From CAZLRH01 sp964562015 (GTDB taxonomy: Bacteria > Verrucomicrobiota > Verrucomicrobiia > Opitutales > JABDGR01), in NCBI GenBank assembly GCA_964562015.1, contig CAZLRH010000019.1, positions 4,070 to 68,069 on the forward strand: DNA of 64,000 bases, given 5' to 3'. The translations under genes and the position numbers were made by a program. Positions 43,703 through 52,501 of the stretch are shown here, one piece after another; positions within the stretch are counted from its first letter, which is position 1, and every line of letters starts with the position of its first letter. The notes below the pieces were generated by a model. It made no database searches and was not told where the DNA came from. It worked only from the letters and a program-made list of their open reading frames with translations.

Positions 43703-44443
43703 TTAATGCATCGTCACCGGCACGGGTGCGGGCGCGGGTTCTTTGACGGGCTCTACCCCAAACGCCCCGGAGACGATCAGGCCGTCCTTGATGTGAATCA
43801 CGCGGCTGGCGTGACTGGCGACCCCGGCATCGTGCGTGACCAGGATAATGGTCAGGCCGTCCGTGCGGTTGAGTTCCTGAAACATCGTCAGCACTTCCTT
43901 GCTGGTCTTGGAGTCCAGGTTGCCCGTCGGCTCGTCTGCAAACAACATGGCCGGCTCATTGACCAACGCGCGTGCAATCGCCACGCGTTGTTGCTGGCCG
44001 CCGGAAAGCTGCGAGGGCTCGTGGTCGATGCGCGCGCCCAGGCCCACGCGATCGAGGAGGCGCGTCGCGCGCTCCTTGGCCACGTGTTCGGAAATCGCCT
44101 TCGGCGAGTACGACAGCGGCATCACGACGTTGTCCACGGCGGACGTGCGCGCCAGCAAATTGAAGCTCTGAAACACGAAACCGATCTTGCGGCTGCGCAG
44201 CACGGCGCGCTCATCGGTGTTCATGGCGCTGACTTCCTCGCCGTCCAGCCAGTACTTTCCGCCGGTGGGATGGTCCAGGCACCCGAGGATGTTCATCAGC
44301 GTCGTTTTGCCCGAGCCCGAGGTGCCCATCAATGCCACCATCTCGCCCCGCTCAACCTTGAGGGACACTCCTTTGAGCACCGGCACCGAGACGGCGCCAA
44401 GCTCATAGGTCTTGATGATGTTCTCGAGTTTGATGAAGGACAT
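43703..44443 (-). CDS. MacB/LolD-type ABC transporter ATPase
   Basis: A 246-residue ATPase with Walker A GTSGSGKTT at about 40-48, Q-loop FVFQSFNLL, ABC signature LSGGQQQR, Walker B MLFADEPTG and switch VTHD. The C-terminus carries a Pro/Ala-rich tail. It drives the neighbouring MacB-type permease, probably exporting peptides, macrolide-like compounds or envelope substrates. The gap to the permease is 27 bp. Confidence 0.93.
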   Translation of the reverse strand: MSFIKLENIIKTYELGAVSVPVLKGVSLKVERGEMVALMGTSGSGKTTLMNILGCLDHPTGGKYWLDGEEVSAMNTDERAVLRSRKIGFVFQSFNLLARTSAVDNVVMPLSYSPKAISEHVAKERATRLLDRVGLGARIDHEPSQLSGGQQQRVAIARALVNEPAMLFADEPTGNLDSKTSKEVLTMFQELNRTDGLTIILVTHDAGVASHASRVIHIKDGLIVSGAFGVEPVKEPAPAPVPVTMH

Positions 44444-44485
44444 GGCACGAAGCCTCGAATTCAGGGTGAAATCGATGAGGAGAGA

Positions 44486-45928
44486 TCAATTGCCACGGCG
44501 TCCGCCGCCGCCACCAGCACCACCGCCGCCACCGCCACCGCCACCACCGCCGCCGCCACCAGCGCGCCCACCGCCACCACCACCACCGCCACCGCGGAAG
44601 AATTGCGGGGCAAAGGGGCTGGCCGTGCCGGTGTCGGCGCCGGAGTCATTGGGATTGGTGACACTGATAACGACGGATTGGCCCTCCTGGATGTCTCCAG
44701 CGATGTCGGTAACCACGCCATCGGTGAGCCCGACGGTCACGGAAACTGCCTTGGGCTTGCCGTTTTCCAGCACATACACCGTGCCGCTCGTCCCGCCATT
44801 GCGCGCGCCGCCGCGGCGACCGCCGCCGCCTTGGCGGGCTCCGCCGGCCGTGGAGTTCCCGGTATCGGCTGCATCGCTCGCCGCCGGCTTGTCGGTATCC
44901 GTGGTGCGGGGGTGCCAGCGCAACGCGGCGTTCGGCACCAAAAGCACATCGCTGCGCTCATCAACTAAAAAGTGCACGTTGGCGGTGAGGTACGGCAGCA
45001 GCGTCCCGTCGGCGTTGTCCGCATTCACCTCGACGGTATACGTAACGACGTTCTGCGACATCGTGGCGTTCAGGCGAATCTTGTCCACCGTGCCCTTAAA
45101 CACGCGGTCACGAAACGCATCCACCGTAAAGAACACCGTCATGCCTTGGTGAATTTTGCCGATGTCGGCTTCATTCACCGCCACCCACACCTGCATTTTC
45201 GTCAAATCCTTGGCGATGAGGAACAAGCTCGGGGCGTTCATGCTCGACACCACCGTCTGCCCGATGTTCGTGCGGCGATCGATGACGACACCTTTGACCG
45301 GGGAAATAATTGTGCAATAATTCAAATTGCGCTGCGCCCGCTTCAAGGTCGCGTCGGCTTGGGCGACGCTCGCTTCGGCTTGTTTTATCGCCGCTTCGGC
45401 GACGCTGACGGCTGCGACCGCGGAGGAATAAGCGGACTTAAAGCTGTCAAAATCGCCCTGCGAAAGCGCCTCGCCTGCGCCCAGGCGCTGTGCGCGGTCC
45501 CAGTCGCTTTTGGCCTGCCCTTCCTTGGCTTGGTATTGCCCAAGGTCGGCTTTAGAGCGGACCAGGTTTGCCACTTGCGAGTCGTATTGGGCCTGGGCCT
45601 GGTCGATGTCCGACTGGTAAAGCGTGGTGTCGATTTTTGCCAGGACGGTGCCCTCGTTCACTTCCGTGCCGTAATCCACCTCCTTGGTGGGGTCCTGCGG
45701 ATCCCGGCCGAATTCCATGACCAGGCCGCCGACTTGCGCGCCCACGTCCACCACATCCTCGGGCTCGACCGTGCCGGTGGCCGGGATGGTTTGTTGCACG
45801 TCGCCTTTGCGCACGACCGCAGTCTGATAGGTGGTGTCGGTCTTGGCGGGCCGGTTGGCGTACCAATAGGCGCCACCAGCCACCACCACGACGGCGGCCA
45901 GCAGGAGAGTTTTGGAAGTACCTTTCAT
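44486..45928 (-). CDS. macA: MacA-like periplasmic adaptor protein with Gly-rich tail
   Basis: A 480-residue adaptor. It has an N-terminal signal anchor (residues 7-24), lipoyl/barrel halves (VRKGDVQQTIPATGTVEPED; YCTIISPVKGVVIDRRTNIG) flanking a long coiled-coil hairpin (about 105-195), then a beta-barrel and membrane-proximal domain. Residues about 340-375 are an inserted Gly/Arg-rich linker, and the last 40 residues are almost pure Gly with a few Arg/Ala. That tail is unusual for MacA. It lies between the regulator and the ATPase. Confidence 0.9.
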   Translation of the reverse strand: MKGTSKTLLLAAVVVVAGGAYWYANRPAKTDTTYQTAVVRKGDVQQTIPATGTVEPEDVVDVGAQVGGLVMEFGRDPQDPTKEVDYGTEVNEGTVLAKIDTTLYQSDIDQAQAQYDSQVANLVRSKADLGQYQAKEGQAKSDWDRAQRLGAGEALSQGDFDSFKSAYSSAVAAVSVAEAAIKQAEASVAQADATLKRAQRNLNYCTIISPVKGVVIDRRTNIGQTVVSSMNAPSLFLIAKDLTKMQVWVAVNEADIGKIHQGMTVFFTVDAFRDRVFKGTVDKIRLNATMSQNVVTYTVEVNADNADGTLLPYLTANVHFLVDERSDVLLVPNAALRWHPRTTDTDKPAASDAADTGNSTAGGARQGGGGRRGGARNGGTSGTVYVLENGKPKAVSVTVGLTDGVVTDIAGDIQEGQSVVISVTNPNDSGADTGTASPFAPQFFRGGGGGGGGGRAGGGGGGGGGGGGGGAGGGGGRRGN

Positions 45929-45929
45929 G

Positions 45930-46463
45930 TCAATTCAGGGTGTCGGGGAGTTGTGCGGCCGTGGTCGCAAGGTGGGTATTCAGGCGTTCCAGCAATTGGC
46001 AAAATACTTCCAACTCGCGGTCGTCAAGCCCGCCGACAATCCGGCGAACCTGCTCCTTGTGGCCTAAGAGCACGCGTTGTACAAGCTTTCGTCCGGGTTC
46101 CGTGATGCGCAGTTGGATGCTGCGCCGGTCATTGGGCGTCACTGCGTGGCGCACCAGGCCGGCCTTTTCCAGGCGGCGCACCAGCGTGGTGATGCTCGGG
46201 GGCTGGACCAATAACCGCTGGCCCAATTCGACCAGGCGCAGGCCATCCACCCGGCCTTCTTCCGCCTCGGCCCGCAGCAAGTGGCGCAAAACAGCCCATT
46301 GCGAGGAATTCAGCCCGTATTGCAAAAAATAGGGCCGCATTATCCGCTGAATCAGCCCATACGCACGGACGACGCCGCCAAACGCCAGCTCCGGCGGCCC
46401 GCGGCGGGGAATCGGCGGGGTGGCGGGCAAAACTGCCCGTTGGGGCGTGGCGACCGTAGGCAT
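45930..46463 (-). CDS. MarR-family transcriptional regulator
   Basis: A 177-residue winged-helix regulator (LNSSQWAVLRHLLRA; PPSITTLVRRLEKAGLVRHA; PNDRRSIQLRITEPGRKLV). It is the first gene of the efflux operon and ends 1 bp before macA. A palindrome at 46474-46485, next to its own start, suggests autoregulation of the operon with release by an effector, probably a pump substrate. Confidence 0.92.
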   Translation of the reverse strand: MPTVATPQRAVLPATPPIPRRGPPELAFGGVVRAYGLIQRIMRPYFLQYGLNSSQWAVLRHLLRAEAEEGRVDGLRLVELGQRLLVQPPSITTLVRRLEKAGLVRHAVTPNDRRSIQLRITEPGRKLVQRVLLGHKEQVRRIVGGLDDRELEVFCQLLERLNTHLATTAAQLPDTLN

Positions 46464-46473
46464 TTAAAATTAG

Positions 46474-46485
46474 TTAGCCAGCTAA
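46474..46485. promoter_or_regulatory. candidate MarR operator
   Basis: TTAGC-CA-GCTAA, a perfect 5-bp inverted repeat with a 2-bp spacer and A/T-rich flanks, 11 bp upstream of the MarR start codon. Its size and form fit MarR-family operators. Confidence 0.6.
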
Positions 46486-46659
46486 ACATCATCTAAGAGT
46501 CGGTGTTCCCTTGTCAAGGACGTGGTCGGCGGCGCGGGCCTGAAATCACCTGCGCTAATTCAGGGGAAAAGCAGGCTTTTCCAGCCCGAATCCACGGCGA
46601 ACGGACTTGGGCCGCAGCTTCGCGCCGACGCAATCAGGCGGTCCGCTGGCGCCCTGTCT

Positions 46660-48033
46660 TTAGGCAATCGCTTCGAGTGCGGCGGTGCTGTCGGCGAAGC
46701 GATCCGTCTTCACGCCCATGCGCTGCTGCAGGGCCAGATGCAAGTTCGCGATGGGCACGTAGTCGTTCCGATCCCCGTTCGCGACGTTGATGTGGCGGCC
46801 GGGCGTAATCGTGCCGCCCGCGCGGCCCGCGACGATGGTGGGCATGTTGTAATTGCTGTGCGCATTACCGTCCGCCAGCCCGGAGCCGTACATGATCATC
46901 GAATTGTCGAGCAGGTTGCTGTCGCCTTCGTTCACAGACTTGAGCCGGTCCAGGAAGTACGCGAGCTGCGAAGCGTGCCATTTATCAATGATGGCGAGAT
47001 TCGCCAACGAACTCGCTTGGTTGCGATGGTGCGAAAGGTGGTGGTGGCCCTGCGAAACCCCGGCAAACGGGTACGGACGGTTGCTTCCGTCGTGCGCCAC
47101 GACAAACGTCGCCACCCGGGTCGAATCCGTCTGGAACGCCAGCGTCATGATGTCGAACATCAGGCGCATGTGGCTGGGGAAAGTGTAATCGTCGTTGAAA
47201 TTCGGGGCGGCGCCTTCCGGCAGCGGCGGGGGCATTTGGCCGTTTTTCTGAATGCGCAATTCCACTTCCCGGATCGCGGTGAAATACTCGTCGAGCTTCC
47301 GCCGGTCGCTGGCACCTACGTTCGACTGAAGGCGCTTGGCGGAATCCGCCACGAAATCCAGGACGCTCTTGTCGTACTTTTGGCGGCGCGCGGCGGCCTC
47401 GGCCGACTCGTCCACGGAATTATTGCCAAAGAGGCGGTCGAAAACCAACTTGGGCTCGATCTCGGCCAGCATGGGCTGGGTTTCCGAGCGCCAGGAAATG
47501 TTGAATTGGTACGCGCAACTATAGCCGGAGTCGCAGGAGCCCGCCTCCTGGCCGTGGTCGCAGCTCAATTCCAGCGACGGAAAACGGGTCTCGCCACCAA
47601 TGGCGTTGGCGATCACTTGGTCGGAGGAAATTCCGGCGTGAATGTCCGACGCGGACTTCTTGATGTGCACGCTGGTCAAGTACGTGGCCGAAGCGCGCGC
47701 ATGGCCACCGCCCGCGTCACCCATGCCATCGGCATTGTGCTGCGCCAGGCCGGTGATGACCGAAAAGTCGTTCTTGTGCGGGGCCAGGGGCTCCAGCGTC
47801 GGGGAAAGTGTGTAATCCGCGCCCGTGGTCTCCGGTACCCACGTATTCATGTTCATCCCGTTCGGCAGATAAATATAAGCCAGGCGCTTGGGAAAAGCTT
47901 TGGCGCCCGCGCCACCCGTGGCCTGCGCGTACGCCGTCATGGACGGCAACATTGCCTCCAGCACAGGGAGCGCGACCATGGTCCCAAGACCACGAAGAAA
48001 ACTACGACGGGGGATTTGCCAGTTCTTGCTCAT
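46660..48033 (-). CDS. DUF1552 domain Tat-exported protein
   Basis: A 457-residue protein with a twin-Arg leader (PRRSFLRGLGTMVALPVLEA). The DUF1552 body includes LAYIYLPNGMNMNTWVPETT, DFSVITGLAQHNADGMGDAG and the His-rich VSQGHHHLSHH, ending YVPIANLHLALQQRMGV. In Planctomycetes and Verrucomicrobia these proteins are usually encoded with a DUF1592/cytochrome c partner; none is adjacent here. The biochemical function is unknown. Confidence 0.9.
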   Translation of the reverse strand: MSKNWQIPRRSFLRGLGTMVALPVLEAMLPSMTAYAQATGGAGAKAFPKRLAYIYLPNGMNMNTWVPETTGADYTLSPTLEPLAPHKNDFSVITGLAQHNADGMGDAGGGHARASATYLTSVHIKKSASDIHAGISSDQVIANAIGGETRFPSLELSCDHGQEAGSCDSGYSCAYQFNISWRSETQPMLAEIEPKLVFDRLFGNNSVDESAEAAARRQKYDKSVLDFVADSAKRLQSNVGASDRRKLDEYFTAIREVELRIQKNGQMPPPLPEGAAPNFNDDYTFPSHMRLMFDIMTLAFQTDSTRVATFVVAHDGSNRPYPFAGVSQGHHHLSHHRNQASSLANLAIIDKWHASQLAYFLDRLKSVNEGDSNLLDNSMIMYGSGLADGNAHSNYNMPTIVAGRAGGTITPGRHINVANGDRNDYVPIANLHLALQQRMGVKTDRFADSTAALEAIA

Positions 48034-48155
48034 AGCGGGGAGGGGTTGTTACCAACAATACGGGCTGTCACCGTCATGTTTAACGCGACTTAGAATGCCC
48101 GTCAAGTGGGTAAATAACGATGATTATTGTTGGGCCACGGCGCTATCGACCGGCC

Positions 48156-49811
48156 CTACTGGGGAATGAGTTCCGGCGCCGACGCCGCGTCGGCTCCGGA
48201 GGCGCCGGCGTTGCTCACGGTCACCGGCACGCCATTCTCAGCGTCAATCTTCAAGCCCGGCCCTTGGGCACTGGCGATCACATCGGGTGTCACGTCCCGC
48301 AATTGCAGGCCCGTGTACGTGGTGACGTGGCAATTCTCGAAGGTGACGTTGCTGACCAGGCTGTCCGGCAGGCCGTAAATATAGCCGGCGGAATCCCCGA
48401 GGCCCGAGCAGTTGATGATCTTTACATTGCGCAGTGTCGGCGGCATGCGCGGGCCGGACGACGATGTTGCCGTCCACGCGAGGTTCAATTCAAAGCACCG
48501 CGCCACGTCGTTAAACGTGATGTTTTCGTAAGTGATGTTTTCAATGACTCCACCGCGGGTGACATTGGTTTTGATGCGTACCGGGGCGGCATTGTGGTTA
48601 TCGGCGAGGCAGTCGCGCACGATTACGTTGCGGATGCCGCCCGACGTTTCGCTGCCCATCGCCGTGCCGCCGTCACCGCGGCCAAAATGACATTTCTCGA
48701 CGAGGATTTCTTCGCACGGAATGCCGACGCGGCGGCCATCTTCGTCTTTGCCGGCCTTGATGGAAATGTCGTCGTCTCCATCGTCGAAACTGCAGCCGGT
48801 TACGAGCAGGTGCTTGCAGGAGTCGATGTCCATGCCGTCGGAACTGGGGATGCGGGTGTCCGTGAAGGCCGTGAGATTTTCCGCCACCACCTCGTGGCAA
48901 TAAATGAACACGAAGCCCCAGCGGGCCTCATTGTGCAGGTAAAGGCCGGACACACGCACGTTCTCGCAATTTTGAAACACCACGGCGCGCGGCGGCGCAA
49001 GCCCGCCGCCCGGCACGCGCACGCCCGCGGCGTTGACCGGCGGAAGATTGGTGCGGTTGGCCGCGATATTCAGCGTCGCGGTCGTCGGGTAGGGCATGGT
49101 GTAAAATTCGGCGGGGCTCGGCGCCGGGCCGGTGGGCATCGCGGGACCGCGGCCCAGCGGGTTGGGCGCGGGCGCCGCGGGGTTCGACGGCAGCAGCAGA
49201 TAGTCCGGAAACTTTTCCATCGCCGCCTTGGCCTCCGGATCCTGGGCGAGCAGATTGCGCAGCGCGGAATTGATCGTCGCCGTTTCCGGCGAAATGGCCG
49301 GAGCGACCGGCGGGCCACCCGGTCCGCGTCCGCCCGCGCCCCATTGCGTGCCCGAACCATCAATGGTGCCCGGCCCGGAAACGACGACATCCTTCATGCC
49401 GATGAAATTCAAAAATCCGCACGTCCAGTAACGCTCGATGCCTTCCCACCGCGTGTAAATCGCCGGAAACTCCGCCGTCGAAGTCGTGCTCTTGAGCGTG
49501 GCGTCCTTTTCGACGAGCAAATTGACACCCTGCTTGAAAAACAGCGCCCCGCTCAAAAATGTCCCGGCGGGAATTACCACCACGCCGCCACCGTTGGCCG
49601 CGCATTGGTCGATGACCTTTTGAATCGCCGCGGTGTTATTGGTCGTGCCGTCACCCACCGCGCCAAAGTCGGAGATGACGTAGCGTTTCCAGTCCGTCCG
49701 CATGGGAGCAATGGCGGCGTAGGACGACGTTTGCGTGTAATCGAATGTCTGCGCTCGGGCCGGCAAGCCCGGCAACGCAGACAGCGCAGTCAAAAGCAGG
49801 AGGCTTTTCAT
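48156..49811 (-). CDS. secreted glycoside hydrolase family 28-like (polygalacturonase-type) protein
   Basis: A 551-residue exported protein. The signal peptide is at about 1-20 and the Pec-lyase/GH28 opening is YVISDFGAVGDGTTNNTAAI. Beta-helix catalytic region: IPSSDGMDIDSC, CSFDDGDDDISIKAGKD, GRGDGGTAMGSETSGG and VRIKTN, which align with the NTD, DD, GHG and RIK motifs; the expected His in the third is Asp. An Ala/Pro/Gly-rich insert (about 165-255) interrupts the helix. Probable pectin or rhamnogalacturonan hydrolase. No PUL partners are adjacent. Confidence 0.85.
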   Translation of the reverse strand: MKSLLLLTALSALPGLPARAQTFDYTQTSSYAAIAPMRTDWKRYVISDFGAVGDGTTNNTAAIQKVIDQCAANGGGVVVIPAGTFLSGALFFKQGVNLLVEKDATLKSTTSTAEFPAIYTRWEGIERYWTCGFLNFIGMKDVVVSGPGTIDGSGTQWGAGGRGPGGPPVAPAISPETATINSALRNLLAQDPEAKAAMEKFPDYLLLPSNPAAPAPNPLGRGPAMPTGPAPSPAEFYTMPYPTTATLNIAANRTNLPPVNAAGVRVPGGGLAPPRAVVFQNCENVRVSGLYLHNEARWGFVFIYCHEVVAENLTAFTDTRIPSSDGMDIDSCKHLLVTGCSFDDGDDDISIKAGKDEDGRRVGIPCEEILVEKCHFGRGDGGTAMGSETSGGIRNVIVRDCLADNHNAAPVRIKTNVTRGGVIENITYENITFNDVARCFELNLAWTATSSSGPRMPPTLRNVKIINCSGLGDSAGYIYGLPDSLVSNVTFENCHVTTYTGLQLRDVTPDVIASAQGPGLKIDAENGVPVTVSNAGASGADAASAPELIPQ

Positions 49812-49840
49812 GGGGTGGGGGAATAAGGGGTAAATAAAAT

Positions 49841-50644
49841 CTACGGACTTGCAGAAGGGGCAACCGACTCTTCAAAACGCTCAATAGTGAGCGCCATGCC
49901 GCTGGCCTTGTCAATCTCCACCACGGCTCCGCACAGGCGCACGTCGCCGGTGGCCACCTCGCTCTTGCGCGGCATGCCGTCAAGAAAGCGCGCGATGGCC
50001 ACCTGGACGTCCCGGCCAATCACCGAGGCATACGGGCCGGACATGCCGGCGTCCGTCAAGTACGCCGTGCCGCGCGGGCGCAGCGTGGCGTCGGCGGTGG
50101 GAATGTGGGTATGCGTGCCGACCACGAGCGCGCAGCGCCCGTCCAAATACCAGCCCAGCGCCACTTTCTCGGAAGTGGCTTCCATGTGCGCTTCCACGAG
50201 CCACGCGTCGGCTTCCTTGCCGTGTTCGCGCAGCAGGCGGTCGGCACAGGTGAAGGGGCATTCGCCTTTCATGTTGATGAAATTGCGCCCCAGCACGGTA
50301 AAGAGGCCCAGCCGCATTCCGCTCGCGCCCTGCACCACGAGGTAGGTGCGGCCCGGGCACTGCGCCGGCAAATTGGCCGGACGGCAGACGCGCTCCAGCG
50401 CGCCGATCTCGTTGTCAAAATTCCGCTGATCCCACACGTGGTCGCCCGTCGTGAGGGCGTCCACGCCCGCGCCCAGCAATTCGTGGGAGATGACAGCCGT
50501 CAGGCCTGCGCCCGCGGCGGCATTTTCCGCGTTCGCGATCACGAGGTCGAGACCGAGCGAGGCGCGCAGGGAAGCCACGCGCTGGCGCACGGCATCGCGC
50601 CCGGGCCGCCCCACGATGTCACCCAGAAACAGTATTTTCGGCAT
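49841..50644 (-). CDS. ymdB: YmdB-family metallophosphoesterase
   Basis: A 267-residue protein of the TIGR00282 type: ILFLGDIVGRPGRDAVRQRV at the start, IANAENAAAGAGLT, VDALTTGDHVWDQ, AWLVEAHMEATSEK, VVGTHTHIPTADA and TDAGMSGPYASVIG supply the dimetal ligands. Characterised members hydrolyse 2',3'-cyclic nucleotides and affect RNA turnover or biofilm choice. The motif set is complete. It precedes the GH28 gene by 29 bp on the same strand. Confidence 0.9.
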   Translation of the reverse strand: MPKILFLGDIVGRPGRDAVRQRVASLRASLGLDLVIANAENAAAGAGLTAVISHELLGAGVDALTTGDHVWDQRNFDNEIGALERVCRPANLPAQCPGRTYLVVQGASGMRLGLFTVLGRNFINMKGECPFTCADRLLREHGKEADAWLVEAHMEATSEKVALGWYLDGRCALVVGTHTHIPTADATLRPRGTAYLTDAGMSGPYASVIGRDVQVAIARFLDGMPRKSEVATGDVRLCGAVVEIDKASGMALTIERFEESVAPSASP

Positions 50645-50744
50645 GGAAAATCAGCAATGACGCAACCGGCGCGGAAGGACAAGGATGAAGGGGCAGAGAG
50701 GCGGAGTGAAGGGTGTAAGGTTAAAAGTGAAAAAAAGGAGAATT

Positions 50745-50760
50745 GAACCGCAAAGAGTGC
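50745..50760. repeat. single arm of dispersed intergenic repeat
   Basis: GAACCGCAAAGAGTGC, related to the arms at 33021-33122. A word of the gttgaaag/gtgtaagg family precedes it at about 50711-50728. Confidence 0.5.
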
Positions 50761-50805
50761 CGAGAACGCAGGGAAAGGAGGATAAAAATTGCGTCCCGCA
50801 AAATT

Positions 50806-50846
50806 CCAAAAACAACAAAACCAGCTTCCGGGCGGAAACTGGTTTT
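50806..50846 (-). terminator. intrinsic terminator after the PEP-CTERM gene
   Basis: AAAACCAG (50817-50824) and CTGGTTTT (50839-50846) with an inner TTCC/GGAA pairing and 4-nt loop. In the minus direction it is followed by a T-rich run (TTTTGTTGTTTTTGG). It lies 27 bp past the stop at 50873. Confidence 0.88.
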
Positions 50847-50872
50847 GGAAAAGTCAGGAGTGTGCCTGGGGC

Positions 50873-52501
50873 TCAACTCGTCTGGCGCCATCGTCGACCG
50901 GCATTGGCGGGCGGCGAGGCGGCAGCCAGGCGCTGACGCTCACGGCGTTTGCGGAACAAGCCGACGCCGAACAGGGACGCCGCCGAGACAATGAGCCCAT
51001 AGGTGGCCGGCTCCGGCACGGTCGAAAAGCTGCCGTCGCCATTCAAAGTAATGACCCACTGGGTGTCCAAGGGAATGTCCGGATTGTTTGCGCCGGGGAA
51101 GCGGTCGTCATACGGCGCCGAGTACACAAAGCCCGCCGGCAGCACGTAGGCGGAATAGGTGCTGTAGAAATTGGGGTTGGTTTGCAGGTTGCTAAAGAGT
51201 GTGCCGTTGTAACTCCACCAGGCGCTGCTGGGCACATCCTTGATGGCAGTGCCGTTGTAAGTGGTATTGCTGCCGAAGTAGGTGGTATTGCTGCCCACGA
51301 GCCCGGTCAGGATGCCTTCCTGCAAATCGCCCAGAATGTTTTGCTGAGCCAATTGCAAATCGGAGGAACTGAAATTGGCGGAAGTCCAATTCGCGCTGAA
51401 GGTCGTGTTGGCCGTGAAGGGGTAGGGCTCCTGGTAAATCAGGTAGCTCAGTTCCTTGCTGGTGGCCGTGTCGGTGGGCAAATTAATGGTCAGTCCAGTG
51501 ATGTTCGCGACTTGCGCGTTGGCGTTATCGAGATTACCCACGCGGATGTTTCCATTGATGACGAAGGTGTTGCCGGAGACGGGGGTGGCCACGAAGCTCA
51601 TGTCGTAGGACAAGTTGCCGTAGGTGGTGCCATTAAACGTCTGGCCCTTGGTCTGGAAATAATTGTGCAGGGTCGTGTTTTGCACGCCGCCGCCATTTTC
51701 CGTCAGCAAGGACCCGACGTAATTGCTAAAGCTGTGGTAGGGCCCGATGGAGTAGTTCCCGGCCGGAATGCCATAGGAGGATGGGCTGACGATGCGGACG
51801 AGATTGCCGCTATTGATGACCACGTTTTGGTTCAAATCGCCATTCGTTGAATCCACTTCGCCGGAGGCATTGAGGGAATTATACAGGCCGCGCATCAGGC
51901 CACCCGAGAGGATGTTGCTCGAAAAGCCGGTGAAGCGGTTGGGCGTGCCGTTGTTGTAATTCTGGATGAAAATAGAATTCGAAATGACATTCACCCCGGT
52001 GAAGTCGCCATTGCTGCCGGTGGAACTCGGGCCATTGAGGTAGGTGAGCTCGATTTGCTGCCAGCGGGTGTTGAAATTCTGGGCGTTGCCGTTGTTCAGC
52101 GGGCTGGGATTGGTGGAGGTGTCCAGCGGGCCGCCATAGGAAACGTAGAAGGTGCCACCAATGGTGTAGTTGTTGAGCGTGAAATTGCTTCCGGTGACGT
52201 TGGCCAGCGCAATGGAGGACGTGGCCACGCCATTGGTGTTGTTACGGGAAATCGAAGTGCCCCCGTTGTAGGTAATGTTAAACGACGAGGCGCCGCCGCC
52301 CGCAGGCGTGGCAAAAGTGATATAAATATCCGAATCTGCGAGCCCGGTATTATTGACGAACGTCAGGTTCGCCGAGGGCGGCGAACCGGCGTGCGCTGTC
52401 GGAGTGCCCACCACCAAGGCCGCAAGGCCGAGCAGAATTCCGAAACGCGCATAGCCACCCAGGGTGGACCCAGCGAACAGAGTGCGAAGCGTAGCATTCA
52501 T
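50873..52501 (-). CDS. PEP-CTERM sorted secreted protein with GH64/thaumatin-like N-terminal region
   Basis: A 542-residue exported protein. The signal peptide (FGILLGLAALVVGTPTAHA) ends near residue 38. The N-terminal body (LTFVNNTGLADSDIYITF; GTFYVSYGGPLDTS; NTRWQQIELTYLNG) resembles beta-1,3-glucanase GH64/thaumatin-like proteins; this is a motif-level impression. Asn/Thr-rich throughout. The C-terminus has VPEPATYGLIVSAASLF, a hydrophobic helix and RKRRERQR, the PEP-CTERM sorting signal for exosortase, then an extra 17-residue tail. Start MNATLRTLF at 52501 was chosen to fit the signal peptide. Confidence 0.85.
   Translation of the reverse strand: MNATLRTLFAGSTLGGYARFGILLGLAALVVGTPTAHAGSPPSANLTFVNNTGLADSDIYITFATPAGGGASSFNITYNGGTSISRNNTNGVATSSIALANVTGSNFTLNNYTIGGTFYVSYGGPLDTSTNPSPLNNGNAQNFNTRWQQIELTYLNGPSSTGSNGDFTGVNVISNSIFIQNYNNGTPNRFTGFSSNILSGGLMRGLYNSLNASGEVDSTNGDLNQNVVINSGNLVRIVSPSSYGIPAGNYSIGPYHSFSNYVGSLLTENGGGVQNTTLHNYFQTKGQTFNGTTYGNLSYDMSFVATPVSGNTFVINGNIRVGNLDNANAQVANITGLTINLPTDTATSKELSYLIYQEPYPFTANTTFSANWTSANFSSSDLQLAQQNILGDLQEGILTGLVGSNTTYFGSNTTYNGTAIKDVPSSAWWSYNGTLFSNLQTNPNFYSTYSAYVLPAGFVYSAPYDDRFPGANNPDIPLDTQWVITLNGDGSFSTVPEPATYGLIVSAASLFGVGLFRKRRERQRLAAASPPANAGRRWRQTS

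Noticed and set aside
42419..44968. Plus-strand frame of 849 codons across the efflux operon
   Set aside because: Very long antisense frame caused by high GC; spans several well-supported minus-strand genes.
46565..46582. Hairpin GGAAAAGC / GCTTTTCC near the MarR promoter
   Set aside because: Two-base loop and no following U-tract in either direction; not convincing as a terminator.
46522..48093. Plus-strand frame of 523 codons opposite DUF1552
   Set aside because: Antisense shadow of a Tat-signal protein.
48120..49826. Plus-strand frame of 568 codons opposite GH28
   Set aside because: Antisense shadow of a gene with intact GH28 motifs.
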